Source: Klebsiella pneumoniae
GTDB lineage: Bacteria; Pseudomonadota; Gammaproteobacteria; Steroidobacterales; Steroidobacteraceae
DNA: 64,000 bases
Direction: 5' to 3'
Assembly (NCBI GenBank): GCA_945873095.1
Contig: CAMCBU010000005.1
Coordinates: 1-64,000 of the forward strand
Below the pieces are notes generated by a model. It was not told where the DNA came from and made no database searches. It saw nothing but the letters and a program-made list of their open reading frames with translations. Shown piece by piece: positions 43,912 to 52,581 of the stretch. The position numbers and the translations under genes are program-made. Within the stretch, counting starts at the first letter, position 1. Every line of letters begins with the position of its first letter.

Positions 43912-44943
43912 TCAGCCGCCCACGTGGAACATCTCGACCTTGTGCTCGGGTCGAGACCGCAACTCGGCTCGCTGCTCGCTGTAACGATCCCGACGATGTT
44001 CCCAAATCCCGCGTAACCGCGCCGCGAGCTCCTCGTCGCTCGCCCCTTGACGCAAAGGGGTTCGCAGATCGGCGCCGACGCTCGCGAAGAGGCAGGTGTA
44101 CAACTTGCCGTCCGAGGCGAGACGTGCGCGCGAGCAAGATCCACAAAAGGGTTGTGATACCGAAGAAATAAAACCGATCTCACCGGCGCCATCGGCAAAA
44201 GCACGCCGATCGGCGACTTCACCCGAATAGTTGGCCGGCAGTGGCGACAGCGGCCAGCGCGCGTGGATGCGTGCGGCAAGCTCAGCCGATGGGACGACCA
44301 GCGATGCATCCCATTGGTTGCGATTACCGACATCCATGAACTCGATCAAACGAACGATGACACCCGTACCTCTAAATCGTTCGATCAGATCGAGTACGGA
44401 ATGGTCGTTGACGCCACGCTGTACCACCGTGTTGATTTTGATCGGGGTCAGCCCGACGGCACGCGCGGCGTCTATGCCCTCCAACACTTGCGCCACACCC
44501 CCAAAGCCGCCGCTCATCGCGGCAAAGATATCGGGATCGAGACTGTCGAGACTCACGGTGATTCGGGAGAGACCTGCCGCTTTCAGTTCTGTAGCGTACT
44601 TGGCGAGCAGGATGCCGTTGGTGGTGAGGGCGATATCCTCGATGCCCTCGATCGCCCCGAGATCACCGATCAAGTCAGCGAGATTGGGTCGAAGCAGCGG
44701 TTCGCCGCCGGTGATGCGAACCTTGCGTAAGCCCAGACTCGCTGCAATTCGGGTGATGCGCAAGATCTCATCGAAAGAGAGGCGCTCTTTCGAGCCGAGA
44801 AACCGATAACCGTCGTGAAAAACGCTTTGCGGCATGCAGTAGGGGCAACGGAAGTTGCATCGATCCATCACGGAGATGCGCAGATCTCGGAGCGGCCTTT
44901 GCAAGCGATCACGCGGTTCGGTGTTGTGCATCAGTGTCATCAT
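43912..44943 (-). CDS. moaA: GTP 3',8-cyclase (radical SAM)
   Basis: The 343-residue radical SAM enzyme has the first cluster Cys29, Cys33 and Cys36 (CNFRCPYC) and the second cluster [18 protein letters not shown], and ends in the functional double Gly (FHVGG). It catalyses the first step of molybdenum cofactor synthesis. It starts 6 bases after the moeA stop in the same operon. Confidence 0.96.
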   Translation of the reverse strand: MMTLMHNTEPRDRLQRPLRDLRISVMDRCNFRCPYCMPQSVFHDGYRFLGSKERLSFDEILRITRIAASLGLRKVRITGGEPLLRPNLADLIGDLGAIEGIEDIALTTNGILLAKYATELKAAGLSRITVSLDSLDPDIFAAMSGGFGGVAQVLEGIDAARAVGLTPIKINTVVQRGVNDHSVLDLIERFRGTGVIVRLIEFMDVGNRNQWDASLVVPSAELAARIHARWPLSPLPANYSGEVADRRAFADGAGEIGFISSVSQPFCGSCSRARLASDGKLYTCLFASVGADLRTPLRQGASDEELAARLRGIWEHRRDRYSEQRAELRSRPEHKVEMFHVGG

Positions 44944-44949
44944 CGGTCG

Positions 44950-46149
44950 TCACCAACGATAAACGCGAGTGACGAAACCTTTGGGATACTCATTCGGGCC
45001 CGGCGGTAACTCGACGAATCCATCGGTACCGCTCAGTGCGGCGTAGTCACCCGAGCCGTTGGTCGGGTGCGGTACGGCCCAGGGGCGACCCCACTCGTCG
45101 ATGCTGATCGAGACAGGCATGAAGTAGGTCAGTGCCGGTGCGACTTTGACGCTCTCGGCGAGCGCAATTTTTTCGACGGCGCGAGACGTCTCACCCATGG
45201 CGGTGTAAAGACCCGGTATGACGTAGCGTGCCAGACAAACGAGCGTCGAGACGGGGTTACCGGGTAACGCAAAGACGGCGGTGCCCGAGGGCGCGATCCC
45301 GAACCACATCGGCTTGCCCGGGCGTTGCGAAATTTTGTGGAAGACTTCGCGCACACCCAGCTCGGCGAGCGCTTGCGGGACGAGATCGAACTTGCCCATC
45401 GACACGCCACCCGAGAGGATCACGAGGTCATGCGTATCGAGATGCACGCGCAGCCGTCGTCGTAGCGCATCAAGCTCGTCGGGCAAATGGTCATCGGCGA
45501 GTCGCTGGAAGCCGCGGCGTCGCAATGCGGCGACGATACCGTAGACGTTCGAGCGCCTTATCTGGTGCGGCTCGATGGGATCGCCGGGCTCGATCAGTTC
45601 GTTGCCGGTCGAAATCACGCTGATGGTGGGCTCGGCACTGACGCGGATGCGCGCCATGCCCGCCCCGGCGGCGATCGCGATCTCGGGTGCGCCGAGACGG
45701 ATGCCCGCCTGCAACAAGGCGCTACCTTGCAAACAATCCGAGCCTCGAGCGTGCACGTTGGCACGCGGTGCGACTTTGCAATCTTCGAGCAGGGTGGCCC
45801 GCCCGTCACGGAGAGTCAGGTGTTCAACGGGGACAACCGTATCGCAATGGTGCGGCAACACGGCGCCCGTCATGATTTCGATCGCATGCTGTGCGCTTTG
45901 GAGTGTGCGCGGCGGATCGCCGGCCGCCTGCACCTCTTGAATGACGAACTCGCGCTGGCCCGTTGCCACCGAGTGACTGTCGATCGCGATCCCGTCCATG
46001 GCGACACGATCGAACGGCGGGTGATCGCGCTCGGCATAAATATTTTCGCGCAGCACGGCGCCGACGCATTGCACGAGCGGCAACGATTCGATCGGCAGAC
46101 AGGTCAACTGCTGCTCGATCGCACGTTCGGCTTGGGAAGGGGAGATCAT
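44950..46149 (-). CDS. moeA: Molybdopterin molybdenumtransferase
   Basis: The 399-residue MoeA has the N-terminal FDRVAMDGIAI region, the MoaB/Mog-like domain with STGNELIEPGD and LSGGVSMGKFDLV, and the C-terminal domain near ALPGNPVSTLVC. It inserts molybdate into adenylylated molybdopterin. It is the first gene of the minus-strand cofactor operon. No separate mogA/moaB gene is in the window. Confidence 0.95.
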   Translation of the reverse strand: MISPSQAERAIEQQLTCLPIESLPLVQCVGAVLRENIYAERDHPPFDRVAMDGIAIDSHSVATGQREFVIQEVQAAGDPPRTLQSAQHAIEIMTGAVLPHHCDTVVPVEHLTLRDGRATLLEDCKVAPRANVHARGSDCLQGSALLQAGIRLGAPEIAIAAGAGMARIRVSAEPTISVISTGNELIEPGDPIEPHQIRRSNVYGIVAALRRRGFQRLADDHLPDELDALRRRLRVHLDTHDLVILSGGVSMGKFDLVPQALAELGVREVFHKISQRPGKPMWFGIAPSGTAVFALPGNPVSTLVCLARYVIPGLYTAMGETSRAVEKIALAESVKVAPALTYFMPVSISIDEWGRPWAVPHPTNGSGDYAALSGTDGFVELPPGPNEYPKGFVTRVYRW

Positions 46150-46204
46150 GCCGGGAGTGTATCCCGGCACGTATCCACGGCAATCCACCCTGTGGCGGAG
46201 GCCG

Positions 46205-46570
46205 TTACTTCTTGGCGTTCTTTTCCTTGTAAACGCGGATCTGCGCGTTGAGACGATCAGCCCATGACTGAGCATCATCGACCGCCGCATTTTGCTTCTG
46301 CGCCAAAATTTTCAGACGCTCGTTCTTCTGCTCCTCGGTCAACTCCGGGTTGGCAGCGACAGCGGCGTTATGCTCCGTCTCGAGGCAGCTCTGGTAGGCC
46401 GTGATTTCGGCGTCGAACGCTTTGACGCCCTTCTGCGCAGCGAGCATCTCTTCCAGCTTGGCAGCGCCACCATCGGGAATGGCTGCCGGTGCTTTCGGAT
46501 AGGTGCAAGCAGCATAGGCGGGAGCCACCGACAAAGCGGCAGCGATAGCGAGCGAAACGATAGTCTTCAT
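46205..46570 (-). CDS. Periplasmic helical hypothetical protein
   Basis: A 121-residue exported protein: signal peptide MKTIVSLAIAAALSVAPAYA, then a mostly helical mature part with an even mixture of Glu, Ala, Lys and Gln, and two cysteines (22 and about 63) that could form a disulfide. I do not recognise a family. It lies between moeA and tRNA-Arg(TCG) as a single gene. Confidence 0.75.
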   Translation of the reverse strand: MKTIVSLAIAAALSVAPAYAACTYPKAPAAIPDGGAAKLEEMLAAQKGVKAFDAEITAYQSCLETEHNAAVAANPELTEEQKNERLKILAQKQNAAVDDAQSWADRLNAQIRVYKEKNAKK

Positions 46571-46650
46571 AAGTAGGACCTCTCGGCGACCCCGCGCCGG
46601 ACCCGATCGATTTTAAGGACTCGGCGCCGCAGGTGCTAGACTTCGCACAC

Positions 46651-46727
46651 GCGCCCGTAGCTCAGCTGGATAGAGCATCAGGCTTCGAACCTGAGGGTCG
46701 GGAGTTCGAATCTCTCCGGGCGCGCCA
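46651..46727 (+). tRNA. tRNA-Arg, anticodon TCG
   Basis: A 77-base cloverleaf with acceptor GCGCCCG/CGGGCGC, anticodon stem TCAGG/CCTGA around loop CTTCGAA (anticodon TCG at 46685-46687), T-loop TTCGAAT, and encoded CCA. TCG reads CGA codons. Acceptor and T arms are nearly identical to the tRNA-Arg(ACG) at 73, so the two are recent relatives. Confidence 0.96.
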
Positions 46728-46760
46728 TTTTCCTGCCAAGGTGCACGCTCCGGGAGACGC

Positions 46761-48371
46761 ATGGGACGGTTCATCCGTCGTCGATTGGTCTTGGTCTGGT
46801 TGGGCCTAGCCTCGCTGGCTGGCGCGTCGTCCGCCGTCGTTGCCACGGCCGCCGAGCGTATCCTGCACCGCGTCGGCACGGACGATCCGGCCACGGTCGA
46901 CCCCCACAAAGTCTCGCTGCCGGGCGAGCAGTTGATCGTGCTCGATCTTTTCATGGGATTGACGACACCCGGCATGAACGGTCGACCGATGCCAGGTAGC
47001 GCCGAGTCGTGGACCGTGAGCGCTGACGGCAAGACGTACACCTTCAAGCTCCGCCCGAACACGCGTTGGTCTGACGGTCGACCGTTGACGGCGACGGACT
47101 GGGTTTGGTCATTCCAGCGCATGCTCGATCCGAAGACCGCCTTCCCGTTGGCGTCTCGTCTGTTTCCCATCAAGCATGCGCGCGCCATCGCCACGGGTGC
47201 CATGCCGATCGAACGCTTGGCGGTGCGTGCGATCGACTCCGATACGCTGGTGGTGGAACTCGAGAACCCGACACCGTACTTCACCGACGTGATCATGTCC
47301 TCTGCCATGCCGGCGCCACGACATGCGATCGAAAAACACGGCACAGCGTGGTTGCGTCCCGCTAATTTCGTCGGTAACGGGGCATTCGTGCTCAAAGACT
47401 GGCGACCGAACGCGCATGTCGAGCTGGTGCGCAACGCCAATTTCTGGGGTGCCTCGAAGGTACGGCTGGAGGGTGTGTTTCACTATCCGCTCGGCAACCC
47501 CGCCACCTTGGTGCGGCGGTTCGACGCAGGCGAGCTCGATCTCATTCTCGTCGTGCCGCCTGAGCGCACTGCGGAGCTTCGAGAGCGGCATGGCGAGTCC
47601 CTGCGTTTGGGTCGCGGTATCGCCAACGAAGTCGTCGTGTTCAATGTGAAGCGTGGTCCTACTGCCGATGTGCGTGTGCGGCGCGCACTCGCCATGCTGA
47701 TCGAGCGCGAGGTCATCGCCCGCAACGTCATCGGCTACCCGGGTGTGGAGGCCTATTCGTTCGTGCCACCGGGTGTGCTCAACTATCGCGCTGCCGCAAC
47801 GCCGGATTTTGCAAAGTGGCCGGCAACGCGTCGGGTGGCCGAAGCGCGCAAGCTGCTGACTGCCGCGGGCTATGGCGCAGAGCAGCCGTTGAGTTTGCGG
47901 CTCGCATTTCCGAGCACGGACCTGAACCGCAAGGTTGCGGTCGCCATCGGTGCGATGTGGTCACGCGCCGGTGTGAAGGTCGACTTGCAGTCCAAAGAAA
48001 CCAAAGCGTTGTTCGCGGATGTCGGTGTCGGTGATTTCGACAGTACGCGCTCGGTTTGGTTGGCGGCCGCCAGCGACCCGTACGCCTATTTGGAGCGTCT
48101 GTTGTCGGCAGGCTCAGCGGTCGGCGTGAACACCTCGGGTTATGGCAATCCCGCCTTCGATGGCTTGTTGGCTGCGGCTGCAGCCGAGGTAGATGTCGAG
48201 CGGCGCGCGGCGAAGCTGCGCGAGGCGGAGGCGTTGGCGCTCGCCGACATGCCCGTCGCGCCGGTGTACTATCTCGTGGGACGTCGTCTCGTCGCCAAGC
48301 GCGTGCAAGGCTTCGGTGACAATCCGCGCGGTCTGTATCCGAGCTGGTTGATGACGGTCACACCCCGCTGA
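46761..48371 (+). CDS. Peptide ABC transporter substrate-binding protein (SBP_bac_5), orphan
   Basis: The 536-residue exported protein has a signal peptide (RRRLVLVWLGLASLAGASSA) and an OppA/DppA-type SBP_bac_5 domain (YTFKLRPNTRWSDGRPLTAT; PYFTDVIMSSAMPAPRHAI). No permease or ATPase gene follows, so it either borrows another system or acts as a periplasmic peptide binder. It starts 34 bases after the tRNA and is followed at short distance by a methyltransferase gene. Confidence 0.9.
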   Translation: MGRFIRRRLVLVWLGLASLAGASSAVVATAAERILHRVGTDDPATVDPHKVSLPGEQLIVLDLFMGLTTPGMNGRPMPGSAESWTVSADGKTYTFKLRPNTRWSDGRPLTATDWVWSFQRMLDPKTAFPLASRLFPIKHARAIATGAMPIERLAVRAIDSDTLVVELENPTPYFTDVIMSSAMPAPRHAIEKHGTAWLRPANFVGNGAFVLKDWRPNAHVELVRNANFWGASKVRLEGVFHYPLGNPATLVRRFDAGELDLILVVPPERTAELRERHGESLRLGRGIANEVVVFNVKRGPTADVRVRRALAMLIEREVIARNVIGYPGVEAYSFVPPGVLNYRAAATPDFAKWPATRRVAEARKLLTAAGYGAEQPLSLRLAFPSTDLNRKVAVAIGAMWSRAGVKVDLQSKETKALFADVGVGDFDSTRSVWLAAASDPYAYLERLLSAGSAVGVNTSGYGNPAFDGLLAAAAAEVDVERRAAKLREAEALALADMPVAPVYYLVGRRLVAKRVQGFGDNPRGLYPSWLMTVTPR

Positions 48372-48386
48372 CGGAGCAAGCCCGAC

Positions 48387-49493
48387 GTGAGTACGCAAAC
48401 TTTGTATACCCCGAGTCGCGACGAGTTGGCGCGGCAGCAGTTCGTGCTCAGTCTCAAGTTGCTCGCCAACGGTCGGGCGCAACAACGAGTGCGCGACTCA
48501 TACCGAGCCGAGGTGCTGCCGGCGATCCTCTCGAGTCAGGGAGCAGAGCCGACGCATCGGCGTGAAGTCGCGACGGCGCTTGCACAGCGCAATGAATTCA
48601 AGCTGTGGGCGGTCTTGACCCACCATTCGCAGACCATGATGTGGGATGCCATCGAGCGCACCGTGGCGCGGGTGTTACCCGATGTCGAGCACCGATACGC
48701 CGCACTGCAGTCGGCGGAGAGGCGAGTCGGTTCGCTGACGCTCAATCCCGAGTTGGCCGTGCCGCCGCCGATCGGTAACACCGAGATCCATCGTCAGCCG
48801 GGCGGTTTCGTGGGTCGCCGCGATGTCGAGGACGTCGCGCCGGGTCTGCGCTATTTCGGTGCCTCAGCGATCTATGCCGTCGGTAAGGGTCAAAAAAATG
48901 CGACCGGGGATGGACGGGCAGCGCCCTTGCTCAATCAATTATCGGAGCGGTTCGGCACGTTGGCGCCGCGCCGAATCCTCGATCTCGGGTGCGGGATCGG
49001 GGTGCACGCGCAGGCGATCGCCCGCGCTTTTCCGCAAGCCGAGTATCACGCGATCGATGTCGCCGCGGGCTTGCTGCGCGTTGGACATCTCATGGCTGAA
49101 GAGCGGGGTGTGCCGATCCATTTCTATCAGCAGGATGCGGCCAAGACTGCCTTCGAGTCCGGCAGTTTCGATCTGGTGTTATCCAACATTCTGTTCCACG
49201 AGACCAATTCGGCGCGACTGCCGCAAATTCTGCGCGAGTGCCGGCGTCTACTGCGACCGGGCGGTGTGATGCTGCATCTCGATGTGCCGACGCAGGTCAC
49301 TCGCATTGGCTTGGATGATCAAGTGATGAACGACTGGCAGGTCCGATGGAATGGCGAGCCGTTCTGGACCGGTTTCGCCGAGCGCGACATGCTCGAAGAA
49401 ATCATCGCCGCCGGTTTCGAGCGCGAGCGCAGTTTTGCGGCGCACGTGAGCGCCAACGGCAGCACCGTGTACGTTTTCGGCGCGAGCGCCTAA
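48387..49493 (+). CDS. Class I SAM-dependent methyltransferase (paralogue 2)
   Basis: The 368-residue protein has the same layout as the gene at 2962: a helical N-terminal half with TEIHRQPGGF, motif I RRILDLGCGIGVHAQ, SNILFHET, LLRPGGVMLHLDVP and NDWQVRWNGEPFWTGFA. The substrate is unknown. It starts with GTG; the nearest Shine-Dalgarno-like GGAG is 10 bases upstream. Being linked to a peptide-binding protein differs from the linkage of paralogue 1. Confidence 0.88.
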   Translation: MSTQTLYTPSRDELARQQFVLSLKLLANGRAQQRVRDSYRAEVLPAILSSQGAEPTHRREVATALAQRNEFKLWAVLTHHSQTMMWDAIERTVARVLPDVEHRYAALQSAERRVGSLTLNPELAVPPPIGNTEIHRQPGGFVGRRDVEDVAPGLRYFGASAIYAVGKGQKNATGDGRAAPLLNQLSERFGTLAPRRILDLGCGIGVHAQAIARAFPQAEYHAIDVAAGLLRVGHLMAEERGVPIHFYQQDAAKTAFESGSFDLVLSNILFHETNSARLPQILRECRRLLRPGGVMLHLDVPTQVTRIGLDDQVMNDWQVRWNGEPFWTGFAERDMLEEIIAAGFERERSFAAHVSANGSTVYVFGASA

Positions 49494-49509
49494 GCCCTCA
49501 CACGCGTCA

Positions 49510-50511
49510 TCAGCGTTGGGCGGCGGCGCCTGTCTCGATCAACTCGATTAACTCGCCCGCCGGTCCGCGCAGCGTACCTGCGCGTTGGCCGCGATACGCC
49601 AAGCCGTCGTGACGAGTCGGTGGCGAGATCCAATCCAGCTTCAGCGCATCGAGGTCTGCGACGGCAAACGTCGTCGAAACGATACCCGGTGGCAACTGCC
49701 CAGGCTCGAACGGACGCGCTCGGGTACGCTTTGAGTAGCCATCGAACTCGATCAGATTGCCGCGTTCGGCCAGGCGTGCGGTGGCCAGTGGAGTGAGTTC
49801 GCCCTCGGCCAAGCCCTGCGCGCGTTTGATGACACCGACAGCGAGCATGCGCGCTGGATTACGCACGAAGTTAAAGCGACTCGAATAGAAATCAAGCAGC
49901 GCGTCGATGTCAGGGCCGCCAACGACCATGATGAAGATGCGACCCACCGGACCACCCGGTGGTGGCAGGATGGATTTGCTGCGATCGCCGGTCTCGGCGG
50001 TCAAGTACAACACTTCTCCGCTCGGACCCACCACCTGGAAGGCCTTGATGGTCGGAAAGGCGCCGAGCGGTGCGGGTTCGCCAATCACCCGGAAGGGTGA
50101 CTCACGCAGTTGCTCGCGCAAGGCAACCGGATCATCGACGATGATTTCGATGCCGTTCCAACCCCAAGTCGTCAGCGGTAGCCAGTCCGCCGGCGCGACC
50201 GTGCTCTCGATCACTCGAACGAACACATCGGGTGCAGGTTCTGAACTCAACAACAAATAGCGCTTGCCTGCGGCACCGGATGCCCCCCAGGCCTTGGCCA
50301 GCTCAGCGCTCACGACACCGCGTTCGCGCACCTGATAACCCAGCCAGCGCGCGTAGTCTTGCTCGACACCGGCCAAGTCTGCGGAAGTGAATGTGGCCAT
50401 CGTGATCCGCTGCAATGCAGGACCGTTCGCCAGCGCAGCTGCGGCATGGCAATAGAACACCGCCATCATCACGGCGAACGCGCTTCGGAAAATCGATCGA
50501 CGGTTGTTCAT
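49510..50511 (-). CDS. Exported VOC-family protein
   Basis: The 333-residue protein has an N-terminal signal peptide (RRSIFRSAFAVMMAVFYCHA) and two VOC-like halves (ITMATFTSADLAGVEQDYAR; GRIFIMVVGGPDIDALLDFY). Unlike the cytoplasmic VOC protein at 21097 it seems periplasmic. It is divergent from the flavoenzyme at 50597, with an 85-base shared promoter region. The ligand is unknown. Confidence 0.8.
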   Translation of the reverse strand: MNNRRSIFRSAFAVMMAVFYCHAAAALANGPALQRITMATFTSADLAGVEQDYARWLGYQVRERGVVSAELAKAWGASGAAGKRYLLLSSEPAPDVFVRVIESTVAPADWLPLTTWGWNGIEIIVDDPVALREQLRESPFRVIGEPAPLGAFPTIKAFQVVGPSGEVLYLTAETGDRSKSILPPPGGPVGRIFIMVVGGPDIDALLDFYSSRFNFVRNPARMLAVGVIKRAQGLAEGELTPLATARLAERGNLIEFDGYSKRTRARPFEPGQLPPGIVSTTFAVADLDALKLDWISPPTRHDGLAYRGQRAGTLRGPAGELIELIETGAAAQR

Positions 50512-50596
50512 AAGCTCACGTGAGTTGTCCTGACAATGGCATCCTACCAACACGACGTTATGCTGAGCAGTGTTTGCAGCTAACATCGAGTTACGC

Positions 50597-52576
50597 GTGT
50601 CCACTCCTTACCCCAACTTGTTTTCGCCGCTACGTCTGCGGCATCTGACGTTACGTAACCGGCTGGTGCACGCATCGATGTCCACCCGTTACGTGGCCGG
50701 CGGGAAGGTCACCGACCAGCTTGTCGCCTATCACGCCAATCGCGCGCGCGGTGGCGCGTCGATGCTCATCACCGAGCCGCTGAATTTGTTGCCGCGTCAG
50801 CGCAATCTGCAAAAGGTGATGGTGCGCGATCCGGATAATCGTTCAGGTCTCGCGCGTTGGACTGCGGCGGTGCGCGCGCAGGATTCGCACTTGCTGGCCC
50901 AGATCCAAGACCCCGGTCGCGGACGGCATCAACCGGGGCGATCTCACGATGCGATCGGTCCCTCGGCGTTGCCCGATGATCTGAGCTGGACCGTGCCGCA
51001 TGCGCTCGAGACGTGGGAAGTCGAAGCGTTGATTCGAGATTTTGCCGATGCGGCGGTCATCTTGCGTGACACCGGATTCTCGGGCGTCGAGATCTCCGCA
51101 GGTCACGGTCATCTGTTCCATCAGTTTCTCGCAGCGCGTTCGAATATTCGTCGTGATCGATTCGGGGGGGATCTCGAGGCGCGAGCGCGGCTACTCACCG
51201 AGCTTTGCTTGGCGTTGCGCGCGCGTTGCGGCGACGAATTTTTGATTGGTGTGAAGTTGCCGGGCGAGGATGGGATGCAGGGTGGCATCGACCTCGAGAC
51301 GGCGGCTGCGGTCACGAGCCTGATCCACGCGACGGGTGTCGCCGACTACCTCACGTGGTGTTGGGGTGCACACTCGAACACACTCGACTGGCACTTGCCT
51401 GATCTTCACGGACCGCGCTCGCCGTACATCGACAAAATCGCGATGCTCGCGAGGGCAGCCCCCGGAATGGCGATCGGTGCACTCGGGCTCATTACCGATC
51501 CGAATGAAGGCGAGCGATTCGTGCGCGACGGGCTCGCAGATCTCGTCATGCTCGGCAGACCGCTCGTCACCGATGCGGCGTGGGGGATCAAGGCCGAGCA
51601 GGGACGCGAGGCGCAGATTCGATATTGCGTCTCGTGCAACACCTGTTGGGGCGCGATCGTCGGTGGCAGCACGATCTCTTGTGACAACAATCCGCGCGTC
51701 GGTGCCGACGACGAGGCGGATTGGCAACCGACACGAGCGGGCAAGTCGCGGCGCATCGTCGTGGTGGGCGCAGGTCCGGCGGGGCTCGAGGCCGCCTGGG
51801 TTGCCGCGGCGCGCGGGCATGCGGTGTCGGTGTTTGCCGCGAGTTCCGATGTCGGTGGCAAAACGCGCTTGCACTCGTTGCTACCGGGAGCGGAGAACCT
51901 CAGTAGCGTCTACGACTACCAGCGACTCCGTGCCGATGAGTTCGGCGTGACGTTCCATTTCGATCAGCGTGCCAGCGCCGACGAGGTGCTCGCCTTGCGA
52001 CCGGATGCCGTGATCTTGGCATGTGGTTCAACGCCGGCCTGGCCGCATTGGTTGCCGGCCGAATATCGCGACGCGCAGTTCTTCCCCGACGTGCGTGCGG
52101 TGGCCGAGCGATTCTCGGCGCGTCGCGCCCGCGAAGCGGGCACAGCGGTGATTTACGATCAGGATCACACCGCCTTCACTTACGCGACGGCACAGTTGCT
52201 CGCGCAGCGATACGAGCGAGTCGTCATCGTGACGCCGCGCGAGGGCGTGGCTGCTGAGGAGCCGCTCGTGAATCGGCAGGGTATCCATCGGCGATTGTCG
52301 GCGCTCGGTATCGAGGTCCAAAACTGGTGTGAGCCGGTTTTCGACGAGGGTCTGTTCGAGGGGCGCATGACTCTACGACCGGTGAATGCAGGTCCGATGC
52401 GCGTTATCGACGAGGTTGCATTGGTGACGCATGCAACGCCGCGCGTGCCGAATGACGAGTTGGTTGCGCCACTGCGAGCAGCCGGAATCGAGTTGTTGCA
52501 GGTGGGTGATTGTCACGCACCGCGTTCCTTGTTGATTGCGACGGGCGAGGGTTATCGCGCCGGTATGGGGGTTTGA
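50597..52576 (+). CDS. Old-yellow-enzyme type NADH:flavin oxidoreductase / dienoyl-CoA reductase-like
   Basis: The 659-residue protein has an FMN-binding TIM barrel (STPYPNLFSPLRLRHLTLRN; FSGVEISAGHGHLFHQFL), a CVSCNTCW Fe-S motif, and a Rossmann FAD/NAD domain (RRIVVVGAGPAGLEAAW). This matches 2,4-dienoyl-CoA reductase and trimethylamine dehydrogenase relatives. GTG 50597 fits the family start; GTG 50570 would add nine residues. It is followed 5 bases later by an MFS carrier. Confidence 0.9.
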   Translation: MSTPYPNLFSPLRLRHLTLRNRLVHASMSTRYVAGGKVTDQLVAYHANRARGGASMLITEPLNLLPRQRNLQKVMVRDPDNRSGLARWTAAVRAQDSHLLAQIQDPGRGRHQPGRSHDAIGPSALPDDLSWTVPHALETWEVEALIRDFADAAVILRDTGFSGVEISAGHGHLFHQFLAARSNIRRDRFGGDLEARARLLTELCLALRARCGDEFLIGVKLPGEDGMQGGIDLETAAAVTSLIHATGVADYLTWCWGAHSNTLDWHLPDLHGPRSPYIDKIAMLARAAPGMAIGALGLITDPNEGERFVRDGLADLVMLGRPLVTDAAWGIKAEQGREAQIRYCVSCNTCWGAIVGGSTISCDNNPRVGADDEADWQPTRAGKSRRIVVVGAGPAGLEAAWVAAARGHAVSVFAASSDVGGKTRLHSLLPGAENLSSVYDYQRLRADEFGVTFHFDQRASADEVLALRPDAVILACGSTPAWPHWLPAEYRDAQFFPDVRAVAERFSARRAREAGTAVIYDQDHTAFTYATAQLLAQRYERVVIVTPREGVAAEEPLVNRQGIHRRLSALGIEVQNWCEPVFDEGLFEGRMTLRPVNAGPMRVIDEVALVTHATPRVPNDELVAPLRAAGIELLQVGDCHAPRSLLIATGEGYRAGMGV

Positions 52577-52581
52577 AGAGC

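Noticed and set aside
46150-46204. Possible Moco riboswitch before moeA
   Set aside because: Only 55 bases separate moeA from the next gene, and no long paired leader could be drawn.
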